Source of the DNA: Parus major | Taxonomy: Eukaryota > Chordata > Aves > Passeriformes > Paridae | Direction: 5' to 3' | DNA length: 64,000 nucleotides | Assembly (NCBI RefSeq): GCF_001522545.3 | Contig: NC_031769.1 | Location: forward strand, 23,483,617 to 23,547,616 | Translations under genes and position numbers: made by a program | The notes under the pieces: generated by a model | The model's database searches: none | What the model saw: only the letters and a program-made list of their open reading frames with translations | Told to the model about the DNA's origin: nothing | Shown here: in pieces, positions 48,964-61,800 of the stretch | How positions within the stretch are numbered: position 1 is the stretch's first letter | Layout: every line of letters starts with the position of its first letter

Positions 48964-49590
48964 AGATAGAGAAGCTGGGGTTTTTTTTCTTTTTTAAAAT
49001 AAGTTTGCACTGTGAATAGGGTTGTTTTCTCTCCCAGTGTCTCCTCCAGTCTGTTGCATCCTTGTCCATCCAAACAACGTCCGCTGCTGAGTTCAAGACT
49101 CTTACTATATTAGTGAAATTAAAAAAACTGAAATGGTATTTAAATATAAAAATTGTTATACATAACTGAAATTTTCATCACTTGCAAAAGTATTTTTATA
49201 ATGAAAGTAAAACAAATATTTTATTTTAAAAATCCTGCAATTAATTTATATGTTTCATTTTCCCTTAAAAAAATTTGAACATTTTCAACAGTAAAATTAG
49301 TTCTTAGACTTCTTTAAATTCTACACTGAAGTAATCGGCATAACTAACTTTCTTTAAATATTAAACCTGTGTGATTTCACCATGTGAAATTACACATCAG
49401 TTGAAAATTATAATTCGTCACTTCAAGAAACCTCTCATCAAACATGTCCTTTGATGTGGTATGTGATATGTCTGTAACATTTGATGATCCAGCGTACAGT
49501 AAATAATACATTGACCATATGTTGCAAGTTATGTAAATAAGTACATAAATTATAGGCTTTGATACTAATAAAGCACTGTGCCCATATTTC
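48964..49590 (+). other. Putative 3' UTR with poly(A) signal
   Basis: AT-rich sequence without ORFs follows the candidate stop codon. The first canonical AATAAA in a plausible position is at 49567-49572, within CTAATAAAGCACTG, followed by GT-containing sequence. It depends entirely on the exon call before it. Confidence 0.25.
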
Positions 49591-51697
49591 GCAAGGAAAT
49601 GGAGTTACTGTCAGTTAATATTTGAGGTTCCTCAGGACCCTTTCTGCATACAGTGCATACATATCTCCTTCTGGCTTAATCACACTCATTTCTCACACTC
49701 TGTAGGCCACTACAGCCCACTTCTTTTCATCTTATTAAAGGGGAGGCTGCGAGTTTAAATACAAAGATTTGTGAAATTTCTGTTCTCAAACAGCTACAAC
49801 AATGACAAAATGCTGGGGTGGGCTTGGATTATTATTCTGCATGTAAATCTGAACAACAGATGAAAAAGAAGTGATAAATTTATTTGGTGACTACCTACTG
49901 ATTCCTTCAGTAATGACCCCTGATTACTTCAGGCATGTCATGGGATAAACACTTTTCTTCCAAAACATTTCAGATCTGATTGCCAATAAAGTCAGCAGGC
50001 ATTAAAACACTTATAAATCCACACATACTTGTTGTCTTTTCAGTTCTGAAATTACTCCAGTCTTTAGGAAGTATATACTATCAAATACCCTGAGACAATA
50101 AAAACAAAAAATGCAAGGAAAAACAGCTGACAAGAAAATACTGCGTCTGCTTTATCGATGAGAACATATGGTAACAATGATTATTATTTATTACTTGATC
50201 CTTCTTCAACCCAAAATGTACTTGGCAACATTTGAACACAGAAGAAAACATTGTATTCTAACACAAAAGAGCTCAAAGGCTTATAAGATTCAGACCCTTC
50301 AGCAGTCTGTAGAAGTGGAAATGGTCCCAAAAACATTAAAGGAAATTTCCATTCACACCATTTGTTCCCTATCATGGAGATTTAATCAAGATCAGGGCTT
50401 AAAGGACTTGCTAAACTCCAAACACAACTATTCTGCACAGTAAGGAGCCCGTGATCACCTGCTATAGGTTACTCTTTCAGTTTCTCAAAATCTTAAACAC
50501 CCTGAAGCAAAGCCAAAGATTAACCAGAGATTCTCTAAGCTGCCCTTTGAAATGTAAATGGAATTTCCCCTGCTACAATATAGGTACATGGAAGACAGGC
50601 ACTTTGTGTCATAACTTCCCAGTTCATCTCTGCCACTAAATGCTCAGGTGCATACAGCATTCGAAACACCTCTTTCTTCTGTTTTGCCTTTCTTCCAGAA
50701 TGTTTCACTCTTTAAATTTTGTGTTATTTGATGCAATTTCTGCGTCCCTTCCCTACCCATCCCTTCAGTCCAGTGTTTCCAGCCCTGCAGCAACAGCACA
50801 ACTGAGTACAGCAGCAGTAAACCTACGGTTCCCTTTCCGTAGGTTTTGAAGACAAAAGAAAACGAAGATCCCATTAGAAGGTGGATTGGCTGGTGAGAAC
50901 AAAAGGAGTTCTTATCCAGAGGGATCCAACTGTTAGTCCCAAGAGGACAGTCATCAATCATAGACACCTTTTTTTACCAAATCCAAGAAACTTCAGAAAG
51001 TTTCTCTAAACAATCTAAGTAGTGAAGGTGTGAGCACCCTCTTTCTCCTGTACTTTGATATTTAAGGCTGGATGAGATTGCACAAAGCATATCTAACAGT
51101 ATGAAATGCTCACCCTGTTTAGTGAGCAAGTATAGTCTGGAGAGGGATTATCATGGCAATGTAATGATCACCTAATATCTTTTGTGTTCATTTTACTACA
51201 ATGGATGATGACAGCCCATAACATAAAAAGAGCTGTAACTTTATGGGACAGCATTCACACCTCTTCCATGAGGAATCATACTTATCCATTAAGAGATGCT
51301 TACCATCTGCTTGTTAGCTGGCATATGGCAAATTATACCATCATGTTTCAACAATGAAAAGGAAGTGCAGAGCAAGAGAGGGGCCTAGTGATGAAGCACC
51401 TGCACAGTACAGGTAACTAAGACTATAGAACACAAGCTACAGACTAAGGCTACAGCTCACTAAGGTTATGTGAACTGTGAACAGGGACAGATATCATAGA
51501 AAGTTGAAGAAAATCACATGCTGATAGGTCTGCTCAAAAGAACGTAGCTTGTGCAAAATAAAGTAAAACATAAAGAGATTTTGTTCTGAAGGAAGTGTAA
51601 AACATCACCAGTTTGGCACTGAGCCATAATGGCAGTAAATTTAAACAGAGAAATCATTTTGAGAACTCATGTTGCTTATTCACAGATGACAAGCCAC
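49591..51697. other. Noncoding stretch with one 10-bp hairpin
   Basis: No gene was recognised. A perfect 10-bp inverted repeat with an 8-nt loop lies at 50819-50846 (AAACCTACGG and its complement), at the end of a short plus ORF. Minus ORF 50644-50967 and plus ORF 50168-50443 have no recognisable features. Confidence 0.6.
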
Positions 51698-52230
51698 ACA
51701 CAGCTTGGCCTTGAACAATTCCAAGTATGCAGCATCCAGAACTTCACTGGGAAACCTGTTCTACTGTCTCACCACTCTTATCTGAAGGTTTTCTCCTGTT
51801 ATGCAACCTAAATCTGCCCTCTTTCAGTTTAAAGCCATTCCCCTTTGTCCTATCACTACACACCCTTGTAAAATGTCACTCTCCAGCCCTTTTGTAAACC
51901 CATTTTAAGTACTGGAGGGCTGCTATAAGATCTCCCTGGAGCTTTCTCTTCTCCAGGCTGAGCAGCCCCAACTCTCTGTCTTTCACAGCAGAGATGTTCC
52001 AGCCCTCTGATCAACTTCACGTCCCTCCTCCAGAACTGCTCCAAGATGTTCACATCCTTCTTACATTGGTGGTCCCAGAGCAGGATGCAGCACTGCAGGT
52101 GGGGTCTCACCAGAGCAGAACAGAGTGGGAGAATCACCTCCCTTGACCTGCTAGTCACGCTGCTTTCTGTGCAGCCCAGGACATGTCTCACTTTCTGGGC
52201 TGGGACTGCACATGGCCAGCATGGTCATAC
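51698..52230 (-). mobile_element. CR1 LINE fragment with C-terminal reverse-transcriptase remnant
   Basis: The minus frame 51856-52191 encodes the conserved CR1 ORF2 C-terminal region: VTSRSREVILPLCSALVRPH, then a degenerate form of the YCVQFW-type segment (CCILLWDHQCKKDVNILEQF), then LIRGLEHL. Part of the 3' UTR follows to 51698, but the extreme 3' repeat is missing. Frameshifts and substitutions show that it is dead. The order and spacing match full-length CR1 elements truncated at the 5' side. Confidence 0.95.
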
Positions 52231-55200
52231 CTCCAACCTGGTATCCTATGATTCACTTAAATCATCATAGCTAGGTTTGCTACAGATAACTGCTCTGGCA
52301 CACAAAACTTGTAGAAAAGATCAAGACAGAAATAAAATACAACTGAAGAGCTACCTGTGATTTTTCTAAGCAGTTAACACTCATTGCTGATAACACTCTT
52401 GATAACTCATTGCTGAGGAGATAATCAAGACTAAAAAAAAGTCTTTCATCTGCATACATCATAGCTTAGATGCTACAGTCACTTGAGCTTTCCAATGTTA
52501 GATAATGCCCCAGTGCTGCCTGAGAGAAACAGAAGTGGCTAATTCACTCTATGAATTTATTCAGAGTTTGGTTACCTTTCTCTTTCTTCCATCAAGCACT
52601 GAAAAGTACATAAATATTTCATTATTAAAAATCACAAGTACAAAATGTAGTTGACCTTTGAAGAGACACTGTGCCAAATGCAGAGTCTCATTCCAGTCAT
52701 TAATAAAAGGTAAAGTAGAAGTTTAGTTTGTTTTTCTTTTACAAGTATATCTCAGCACAGCCTTAATCATGATGTTTTGACATCTTTGTAATGGCAATAC
52801 TGTGTTTTCAGAGGCATTTAATATATTTTAAAAATATATTTTTAATTGTCAGCTTAATTCTGAGAAGACGACTCTGAAGACATGGCACAATTCATCTTGA
52901 CTCAAAAATCCTCAAAATATGCCTGCAAACTCACTTGGAATTACCTACAGACTGTTCAATTTCTAGCAGAAATAACCAGAATGAAAATATTTTTTTTCCT
53001 ATTGCTGAAGAGCAGTTAAGTGCTTTGTAGACCACCCAGGAAAAAAAAGGAACTTCAAACACCTCCTTTTGAATAGTAACAATTTTATAACCCCTGCTTT
53101 ACTCCAAGATAATGAGGACATCACAAAATAAACATGTCAAAGCCACCAACAACTTTACATCATTTCTTAACACTCCTTGAAAGTACATACCATTAGAACC
53201 ATCTTGAATAAAATGCAGTGAAACCATAGATCTAAAAATATTGCTTATATATTTGAATTTATTGAATGTATTGTTCATCCAACTCTCAGTAATAGTTAAC
53301 ATTATCCATCAAAAACCACAGGCAAAGTGATTTGGTTCTTATATACACTGCTGGATATGACCAAGCAAGAAATTATTTCCTAAACATGAAACTGCAACAC
53401 TGAAATGTGACATATTAAACTGAAATGCATGCCTATTTCAACAAACACTCCTAACAGCCATTCTGTCAAATCTGTGTCAGGTCTTGTACATTATAAATTA
53501 CAAAAATGATAGGATGATAAAAAAGCCAGGGTCCAGATTCCACACCACGCCCCCTTTCCTGAACCCCACATGGTAACTGGAAAAAGGAGTATGTCCATTG
53601 TGTTGAGGTGTAATAGATAAGATGCACTTACATGAACTGCATTTTTCAGTTGGTTTTGTGCACAATATCTACAGGTAAGAAAAGGAGTACTGCACCATCC
53701 GTCCATCTCCTGGTCACAGGAGTCTTCCTCCCCACATTTCCTCAGTCTCTGGTGCACAGGTTGATCTGATCCTTGTAGAAAGCCACCTCTCAGGACTACA
53801 CTTCAGTATGTAAGTTGCTAAAACCAATTCTAGTTCTCCTGTCTACCATATGATCCTAATTCAGAAGGCATTTTGGGAACCATGGGAAAACAGACAGCAG
53901 CATACCCCTGATGTCCTTTTTACATACTCTTGTTTGCAGCGCTATTCCCTATCAATTATGACCAATGACTACACTTTCTCCTTATGGCTGAACACCCAAA
54001 TTTCTTGTACTTCCTTGTGGTAAGTGGTAAGCCTTTGCATACATCCATGTGAAGCAGCACAAAGAGTCAAAAGGAGCTCACTGCCACAGGGCAGCTACCA
54101 TCCCCAGGTCATTCCCATGCTCCTGAACTGAGAGTCACCTCAAAAGCATGGAGCCAACTGAATGGCTCACAGGCTCTCTGGTGAGGCAAGACCATACCCT
54201 TGGTATGTCCAGAAGATAGCCTGAAGAAAGATTCCTGTGGTATCTGTGGATACTACCTTGATTTAGAAGGTGTTCATCTGAAATGGCTATAACTACATTT
54301 AGCAGGAAACTTGGATTTTCCAGTTGTAACTTCCAGGTGACTACCAAGCCCAACTCTGTTAGCAGTGCCCCTTCTTAAGTGAGATGTGAACAATTTCCTC
54401 TGCTATTGTTATCTTAGGTAGTTCTTCATGTGAGGAATTCAGTCTTTTTATTTAAGTTACTTAGAAATTCACTCCATTGAACTGACTAAAAGCAATGTCA
54501 AATGGAAAGTGGGTATAAGAGCAAAAAGCCAGTATAAAACAATGTGTAATTATATGCTGTTCTGAAGGTCAGTGCTACTAAATTAAAGATTGATACTGAA
54601 GAAAATAAGATCAGTGGAAAATAACATACAACTTTTAAGGTATTGGTCATTTATTGGTACCTTTATCAAATAAAAAATTAACACTTAATCCTCTTAAAAG
54701 GTGCTCAGTCTACCCTTGTTCAGAGTGTACATGTACTCATGTACAAAGTGTTCATGTTTCAGACCGAGATCATCATCTGGCCTTTGGCTGGATGTCTTAG
54801 ACCTTCTTGGCTATTTACACTACAAATTTTTCAAGAGAGTGAATTTAACTCTGTGTGTGTAGTTCTAGGTAGGGAGCTGACTGGACACCACTCTAACACA
54901 AACAATGGTCAAAAGTGCTCAGCACATAACAGAATCACTCCTGAAAAGCCCAGGTAAGATCTGTGCTGGCATTTCAGTACTGACAAATGACAACAGTTAG
55001 GACCCAAACATTTTTTACCAGAAATAAAACAAAACTGAGTTTACCAGCTTATATGTAGTATCTATCACTACAACTTAAAAAACTGAATTTCATTGTATTT
55101 GCTAGCATAACTTTTAGTCAAGTATAAATCAATTATTTAGTTGCTTATTTTCCCAAAACTTCTATTTGCATGCATTAAAAAAAAACAAAAAACACAAAAA

Positions 55201-57284
55201 CAAGCATAGAAGCCTTTTTTTCTCTTTAATGATTTTTCAAGAACTTTGAATCATGATATGCTCTCTCTTCCTCCACTTTCACTAATACAAAACTAGTAGG
55301 AATTACTGGTAGCTGTGCTGGTCACGCCGCTATTATTATATAACAGGACTTGCATGTAGCTTCTCATAGGTCCACAGACACAGATTTAAAATTAAATGGC
55401 TAGATTATAAACCTTATCATTTTGATCAAGATTTAGAAGAGAGCTGGAATAAAAAAAAATCATCAAATCCTCTGTAGAACATTATTTTCACCGTTAATGA
55501 ATATTTTCAACTTTTCCAGATGCTTTTCAAAATCACTCAGCTGTAGACATGCAAAGAAAAAGTTTGCTAAACTAGAATTCTGTCAGTTTATGAAGCTAAT
55601 CCTTGTAAACATATTCATTAATATTTCATTAAGGTTTTTAGAAAATATGCCTCTGTTCATTCATCTCTCAACAAAGCTTATGAACTTCAGAGAACTAAAC
55701 TGTAACATGGCTCAGTTGCTTGCTGATATTTTTATAGTAATTCCAATATTTAGCAGTTTTCTTGTAAACTTCTTTGCCACAAACTAAATAATCAGAAAAT
55801 ATTCCCCCCTGTGTTGTTTGAATACCTTGGTTAAAATATGGTGCATATGCAAACTGCAATCCAACCTTTTTATGAAAAAGTGGTCGAGTCTGATGAAACA
55901 AAACTTGGGAGTGTAAGACAAATCTGAACTGCCTACTCCACTTGGAAGCACAATGCAGTTTAATCTATATACCTTGTTTTAAACAAGAATTAAGACCTGT
56001 GTGGCTCTTATCCATGATTCTAAAGCAGTTCTATGTAGAGCTGTTTGAAGTGCCATCACCAGCCAGATATAAACATTACCACTTGAATTTCTAATTAAAT
56101 TTGGCTGGCACTCACTATAAATGATAATGAAGACCAATGGTGAAACCTGCCCTTTGGAGGGGTTAATTGGGATTTTGCCACTGATCTTAACAGGACCAAC
56201 ATCTACCCAAGACTGATAAAGTTTGCATACTCTAATGCATGCCATTAGGTAGAGAAACACTGTATTTTAGTTCATTCAGAACTATTTCATGTCAGCTAGC
56301 ATATGACAGCTATAGTAAGCATCAGAGTGGTACCTTAGCAAAAGTTGCCTACCAGCAAAGGTTATGTCTGAAGAAATTACAATGAAGTATTAGCTCTCCT
56401 GTATTTATCTACTTGACAATTATGCCTAGGATTCTGAGAGGTGAATTACATTCCCTCTTCAGCTCAACACCACCTGCAGTTTAAGCTGTTGGTAGCAAAG
56501 AAATGTCATCCTGGTCAGCCCTGATGCACTCAGCCCTAAAGCAGCATAGGGCACCTTTCACTGATCAAACACAAGAGTTCCCCCCACAACATCATCCTTC
56601 AACCACTGAAGGGGAAAGGAGCAGAAGCAAGACCTTGATTTCATTCAGTGCCTAGGAAAAAGCAAAGGCATTATATTGTGATGTCTTGTTTAATTCATTC
56701 TAAACTCCCTCTAATCAGACTACTTAACTCTAAAGTGCACAGTGCTGAGAGGAATATCACACATTGCATTACCTTTAAGAAGTTCAAGGGTTGCCAGTGT
56801 ATGTAAAAGCTTGGCAGGAAGACATCTGTTAGATATTGACAATATTGACTTCAAGAGGTCTTAGGATACACATCTTTCTATTTACTCTTTTTATGAATGA
56901 TTTTTTCATTCATCATTTCAGCTACAATTGCCATTCTGTAACTAAAATAAACCAGAAGTTTTTCTCTTTCCCTTGCAAATTGTCAACTACATTAACCTTG
57001 TCAAAAAAACCCCACAAGAATGAAATCAATATAGCAATTTAAAGACAAAATTGGCAGGCACTATATTGTACTTGGACACATCCAGTAAATAGCCTCATAC
57101 ATCAATCTACTGTCATCAATGGCAATATTCTGAAACCTACTAATGTTGTTTATTACATTTGCGGTGTGAAATGCCAAAGTAAGTACAGATATCGGTCCAG
57201 CAGATGAAAAATAACACGAAAGCAATATCTGACACGCATGAGAAGCACGAACTAGTGACTCAGGTGTCATTTAAAAGCCCCGTA
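52231..57284. other. AT-rich noncoding stretch, nothing recognised
   Basis: Only short ORFs are present, and no repeat family was recognised. A near-palindromic AT run lies around 52818-52843, and A-rich low complexity at 55177-55202. CpG dinucleotides start to appear near 57230, at the edge of the CpG island. Confidence 0.6.
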
Positions 57285-58870
57285 CTTCCAGCACGGAGAG
57301 CGGCTGCTCTATAACCGATACGGTACCGGCAGCGACCTGCTCGCCGTGCAGAAGCCGCAGTGGAAACTCCGGGATGCACCGTGCCCGGTCCCCGCTCTGC
57401 GCCCGTCCCTCGCCGCTTCCCCCGGGGCGCGCCGCACACGCCGCCGCAGCGGCTCGGAGCTCCTACAACCCACCCCCTCTTCCCCCCCTGTTTTTGGGTG
57501 CACCGCCAGCTAGGGGCTGTGTTTCCCCCGGTACCCCGCTCCCCGCCTGCCCCGCGGGTTCGCTGGACCCCGGCGCCTCTCCCGGCCCGCCTGCCCCGCG
57601 GCCGCTCTCCCGGGGCCGGCGGCTGGGGAAGGGCAGGCGGCGAAGTTGCCGGGACTTACGGTGGCAGCGCTACCGACGCTGGCGCGGCACTCTCCCGGCC
57701 TCCCGTCACCTCGGGCCACCTCCGCGGCGGCTCCGTGCCCGCACCGGAGCAGCCCGGCCGGCCCTTCACCGCTCTGAGGGGCGCATGGCGCTGCCCGCTC
57801 CCCGACACCCGCCCGCTGGGTCCCCGCGTCCCGGAGGGGGCGGACAGGCACTACTCAGGGTCGAGCCCCTCCGGCGGGGCTGCGCCTCGGGAAGCATCTG
57901 CCTCCTCTCTCCCGCGACGCGCCCACTCCCCGCTCCACCCCGGGCGCGGCGGGGCTTCTCGCCGACGTCGGTGCGGGGCGGCCGGAGCCCGCCCGGCGGC
58001 GGCAGCGCCTCCCCCGCCCCCGCCTCCCCGCGGCTCCCGCCGCTGCTGCCGGAGCGGGGCCGTGCGGCGCTCCCGACACAGCGCCTGAGGAACCGGGCTC
58101 CTGCTGCGCGGGGCCCAGAGACGGCCGGCCCAGGGGCAGGGACCCGTCCCGCACGCCCCTCGTCCCCGCGGGGGAGGCGGGGGAGCGGCGCGGCCGACTG
58201 CCCTGTGTAGCGGGGGTCCCTCCCGTGAGGCGGCGGGAGCGCCGTCGGCCGGGCTCTATCCGCAGCGAGGGTGCGCAGCCCCGCAGGAGCTCGGACCCTG
58301 CGATGTCAGAGGCCCGGCCGGGGACCTCGCCTCCTCCTCCTTCCCTTCCTCCTCCTCTTGGAGGAGAAGGTCCTCAGACCCGAGCCGGCGTTGAGGTTCT
58401 ATCGCGGGCATCTTTAGGAAAGGAAAGCCGGGGGAATGCAGGGCGTGGAGCGTGGGACTCCTGCGATCCGGCACCTGGGCGGGTGGGGAGCTACCCCCGC
58501 AGCGGATCGAGGGGTTGCTGGGGACCCTGGCCGCCCCGGGGATGCTGTCCCGCGTCCTCCCGTCTGCCCCGGCTCCTCTGATGCTCTTCCAGCTCGCATG
58601 AACCATCTACCTACCGTCCACCAAGCTGGGGAGGATGAACAAGAGGTGTCCGCAGCATTCATCGGACAGCAGTCATCTAAATTCCCGGTTCTGCTCCAGA
58701 AGTCATGTAAGCGTTTCAAACTAACTCTAAGAAGAGGCCGAGAAAGACCTGGTTCCAGGCACCTCTGGGCACCTCTGTTCTCCTCAGAAAAGCAGACCCC
58801 AGCTACACGGGCATCCAGGGGCAGTAGAGCCAACACCCCCCACCTCGCGGAACAGCGTCAAGTGGTTGTG
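57285..58870. promoter_or_regulatory. CpG island, probable promoter and first-exon region
   Basis: GC content and CpG frequency jump abruptly in an otherwise AT-rich window, most densely at 57300-58560. GC boxes and a GCGCATGGCGC element close to an NRF1 site (near 57780) are visible, and a TATAAC lies at 57310. Candidate donors are CCACC|GTAAGT on the minus strand (plus positions 57654-57659 read ACTTAC), GGACG|GTAGGT on the minus strand (58609-58614), and CAT|GTAAGC on the plus strand (58707). Direction is therefore unresolved, and a divergent promoter is possible. The long overlapping ORFs inside (for example 57374-58210 plus) are expected from low stop frequency in GC-rich DNA; none is recognised. 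The gene served is not identifiable from this window. Confidence 0.8.
58331..58357. repeat. 27-nt perfect polypyrimidine mirror repeat (H-DNA motif)
   Basis: The plus strand is only C and T across these 27 nt and reads the same in both directions around the central base at 58344. It sits inside the CpG island and is followed by GGAGGAG, which can also pair with the last CTCCTC. Such mirror tracts are known to be able to form intramolecular triplex DNA. Confidence 0.9.
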
Positions 58871-61800
58871 CATGAAGCAGTGCAGGGGAGGACTTTTCTG
58901 CTATGACTGTTCCAAGCTGCCCAATATTTAAATATCCAGAGAGCCACAGTGAGGGTGGGAGCCGGAGTGAACGCACGGTGATTCACCTCAGCGCTCCTGA
59001 CAAACATGACATTGCGGATAGCAGGTAGTAGGGTGTCTTCCCAGCAGGTGGAGTCAGGAGGCAAACAAACTTGCTCAAAAGGTACCACCATCCGGCTGAG
59101 GATAGCCTTTTTCTTTCATTTTTCTGTGTGAAGGATGTTGCCGCCATCAAATAAAATAAACTTTGGCTTTAAAGTCGCCTGGCTTACTTCTGAATGGAAA
59201 GTTAGCTCCTGCTGAAGCGGTTCTCAGGTGTTTTTCTTCCACTTGCCACTTTCTCTTACAGACTACAGCCAAATTTTACAGCTTGCCTTTCTCACAGAAA
59301 CCTGCATGCAAAAGCAGCTGGCTGCCTTTTTGCAGCTCAGGCCATTCTGAGAAGGGTGGGAGGGACAGAAACAAAGGAGCTTAGTGCTCAGAAGGAGGTG
59401 CTGGGCTTAGCATGCACCAAGGTCCAAGAAAAATGAACTTCTCGCCACTTTTCCCAGCAGCTGATAAAGGAGTTCCTCCAGATAATACCATGGAAGAAAA
59501 TTTGTCGCCCTTGATATTGAGGGTGGGGGGGCAACCATAATAAGAGTTGATACACTCAAGGAATACTGATGTAAGTTGTTATCCCTTCGGGATTTAAACT
59601 TGCACTGCAGGTTTTATCCTTTACTCTTGTGGAGACAGCAAAGAGAAACAGTAGAAGCTGCTTTTATGACCTCTCATAGTGCTACAATTGCTTCACTCTA
59701 CACAGCACTCTCTGGTGGGAACAATGAACTTGGGGGATGCTCTCATTAGCTGCACTGGGTCTGGCAGCACGGAGCAGCACCCCTGTGGACTCCCTGCAGT
59801 CGTGTCCCTCTCATGCTACAGCTGCCCCGAGGTGGGCTTGGGTGAGTCACAGTTCTAAATGCTTCAGATATTTGTGGAAGAGGAACTGCTGAGAAGTAAA
59901 ACCCTATGCTGAAGCCTAGGGGAAGCAGGAAAATCCCCCTTCCTGACACTGCAGCAGTAAATTGCAAGAGGTAAAATGGAGAGCTAGTTTCTCCCAAAGT
60001 TCACCTATTTAGAATTTTTGATATATTATCCAGCTAATCCAGTTCATTCTATTATTGGAACACATCACATTTTCACTGATGGGTTTTATATCTATTTCAA
60101 CACAGATTGTGTGTTGCACTGTTTTCTTAGTGAATAGTATTCATCTGCTTAAGTATAAATCTGTCATCCCATAATCTAGAAATAGCTTTCCTAAGGTTTG
60201 GGTGGATTTTTTTATAAACTCCCATTTTGTTAACTGTTACCTTGACACAGAAGCAGCACTTTCTCATTTGTTCTGCTACAAGCAATTCCCCTGAGCCCCC
60301 ACTGGACCACAAGTACTTATTATATAGAGTGTGTGTGAAATACTGATACCACCCATAAATAACCACTGGAAAATAATTATTATTAATAATAATAATTATG
60401 TACCTCAATGGTTTTATTTCCACTTGTGCCCAGGAGTCATTACAACTGAAATCTGCAAAGAAGAGGCTGAGCTAGTGTTTTATACTGTGATATTCTAGTT
60501 TTGCTTTCTATGAGACAAGTGAAGAAAGTCCAAACCTTCCAAAATTTCAGTGATTTTATTCTGTTATGAGGGAAAACATTTTTCCACACAGTATGGAAAG
60601 TTTTGCAGTTGTGTTATTTGTCTCATTTACATCATCTTTTATTCTGTAAATATATGTTGATTACCTTTAATGGTACTAGAAGCCACTTGTGAAACAGGCA
60701 CTGTCCTAATTTTCTTGGTCAGGTGAAGAATTTGAAAGAAAAACTCCCAGCTGCATTTATAAACTTTCAATGAATTGTGTGGAGATACTTCCACACAATT
60801 TTTTTTTTGCAGATGCCTGCATTGTAAGTTGTTTGGAGACAAGTTATTTCCTGTCATAATTGACATATCTTTCTGGCTTGGCATGGTGTACCCCATAGGA
60901 ATTATCCAGAGCAGAGTATTATCAGAGATGAGGTTGTTCAGGTTTACTTTGAAGCGTGGGCAGTGTGAGCATTGAGCTGTCTACAGAAGATTGTGGAGAC
61001 ATGCTGTACCCTTCGATAAAAAGATTGTAAATAATGCATTTGAGTGAGGGCTACATTCATATACAATTTAGATAAAAGACTGGAATTAGTAAAAGACAGC
61101 ATTTAAACAAAAAGGGTGATACCTTCACCCTAACCTAGCTCACAGTCAAAAGAATAGGAATTTGTTATTAGCTTTAGCAGAAGTTCCATCAGTCCCTATA
61201 AGGCTTCCATAGGAATATTTAATACTTTGACATGCAACCTGGTAATCTTCACTCCTGGAAGTGACCTGACTGAAAACTCAGAGAATAGTTACAGCACTAT
61301 CAGTAGCAGTGCAGGCTTCCAAAGCCTGCCTGATGGAAAACACATCAGCTCTGTGAAGGGGAAATTCTGCTGTTCAGACCATGCATCCCTAATGAGATAA
61401 TTTCTCTTTTAATTTTCAGAAAAAGAGATCACTCTGGAATTAGGGATTAGTAGAGTGACAGGTAAACATATTTAAGAAGCTAATGCCAGTTGCAGAAACC
61501 CATTCCCAACATGAAAGGCAACATCAGAAGTACAGAACTGCTCAAGTGGCTGGAAGATATACAAACAGTTTAGACTAGGATTAGTAGAGGAAAAGAACAG
61601 TGTTTTATTTCTAACCCCAGAAGCTATCAAGTTTCCTAAGAACTATCTCTTAAAGACACCTCTTTCCAAAACTGATGATTATGTTTAATTTTTTGTTAGC
61701 TTTGTTTGTAGAAACCTGAAAAACCAAAACTTGTGTGTTTATCCAATATCAAATATCTCATTAGAATGATGTACAAATTGTTTTAATGTCACAATAGATT

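Noticed and set aside
51856..52191. 111-codon minus ORF as a host gene
   Set aside because: It is the C-terminal reverse-transcriptase remnant of a CR1 element.
57374..58210. 278-codon plus ORF (and a 242-codon overlapping one) in the CpG island
   Set aside because: All frames on both strands are long here because GC-rich DNA has few stops; the product is Pro/Arg/Ala/Gly-rich with no domain.
60373..60399. AT inverted repeat with 12-bp arms
   Set aside because: It is made of TAATAA simple-sequence units, so complementarity is expected.
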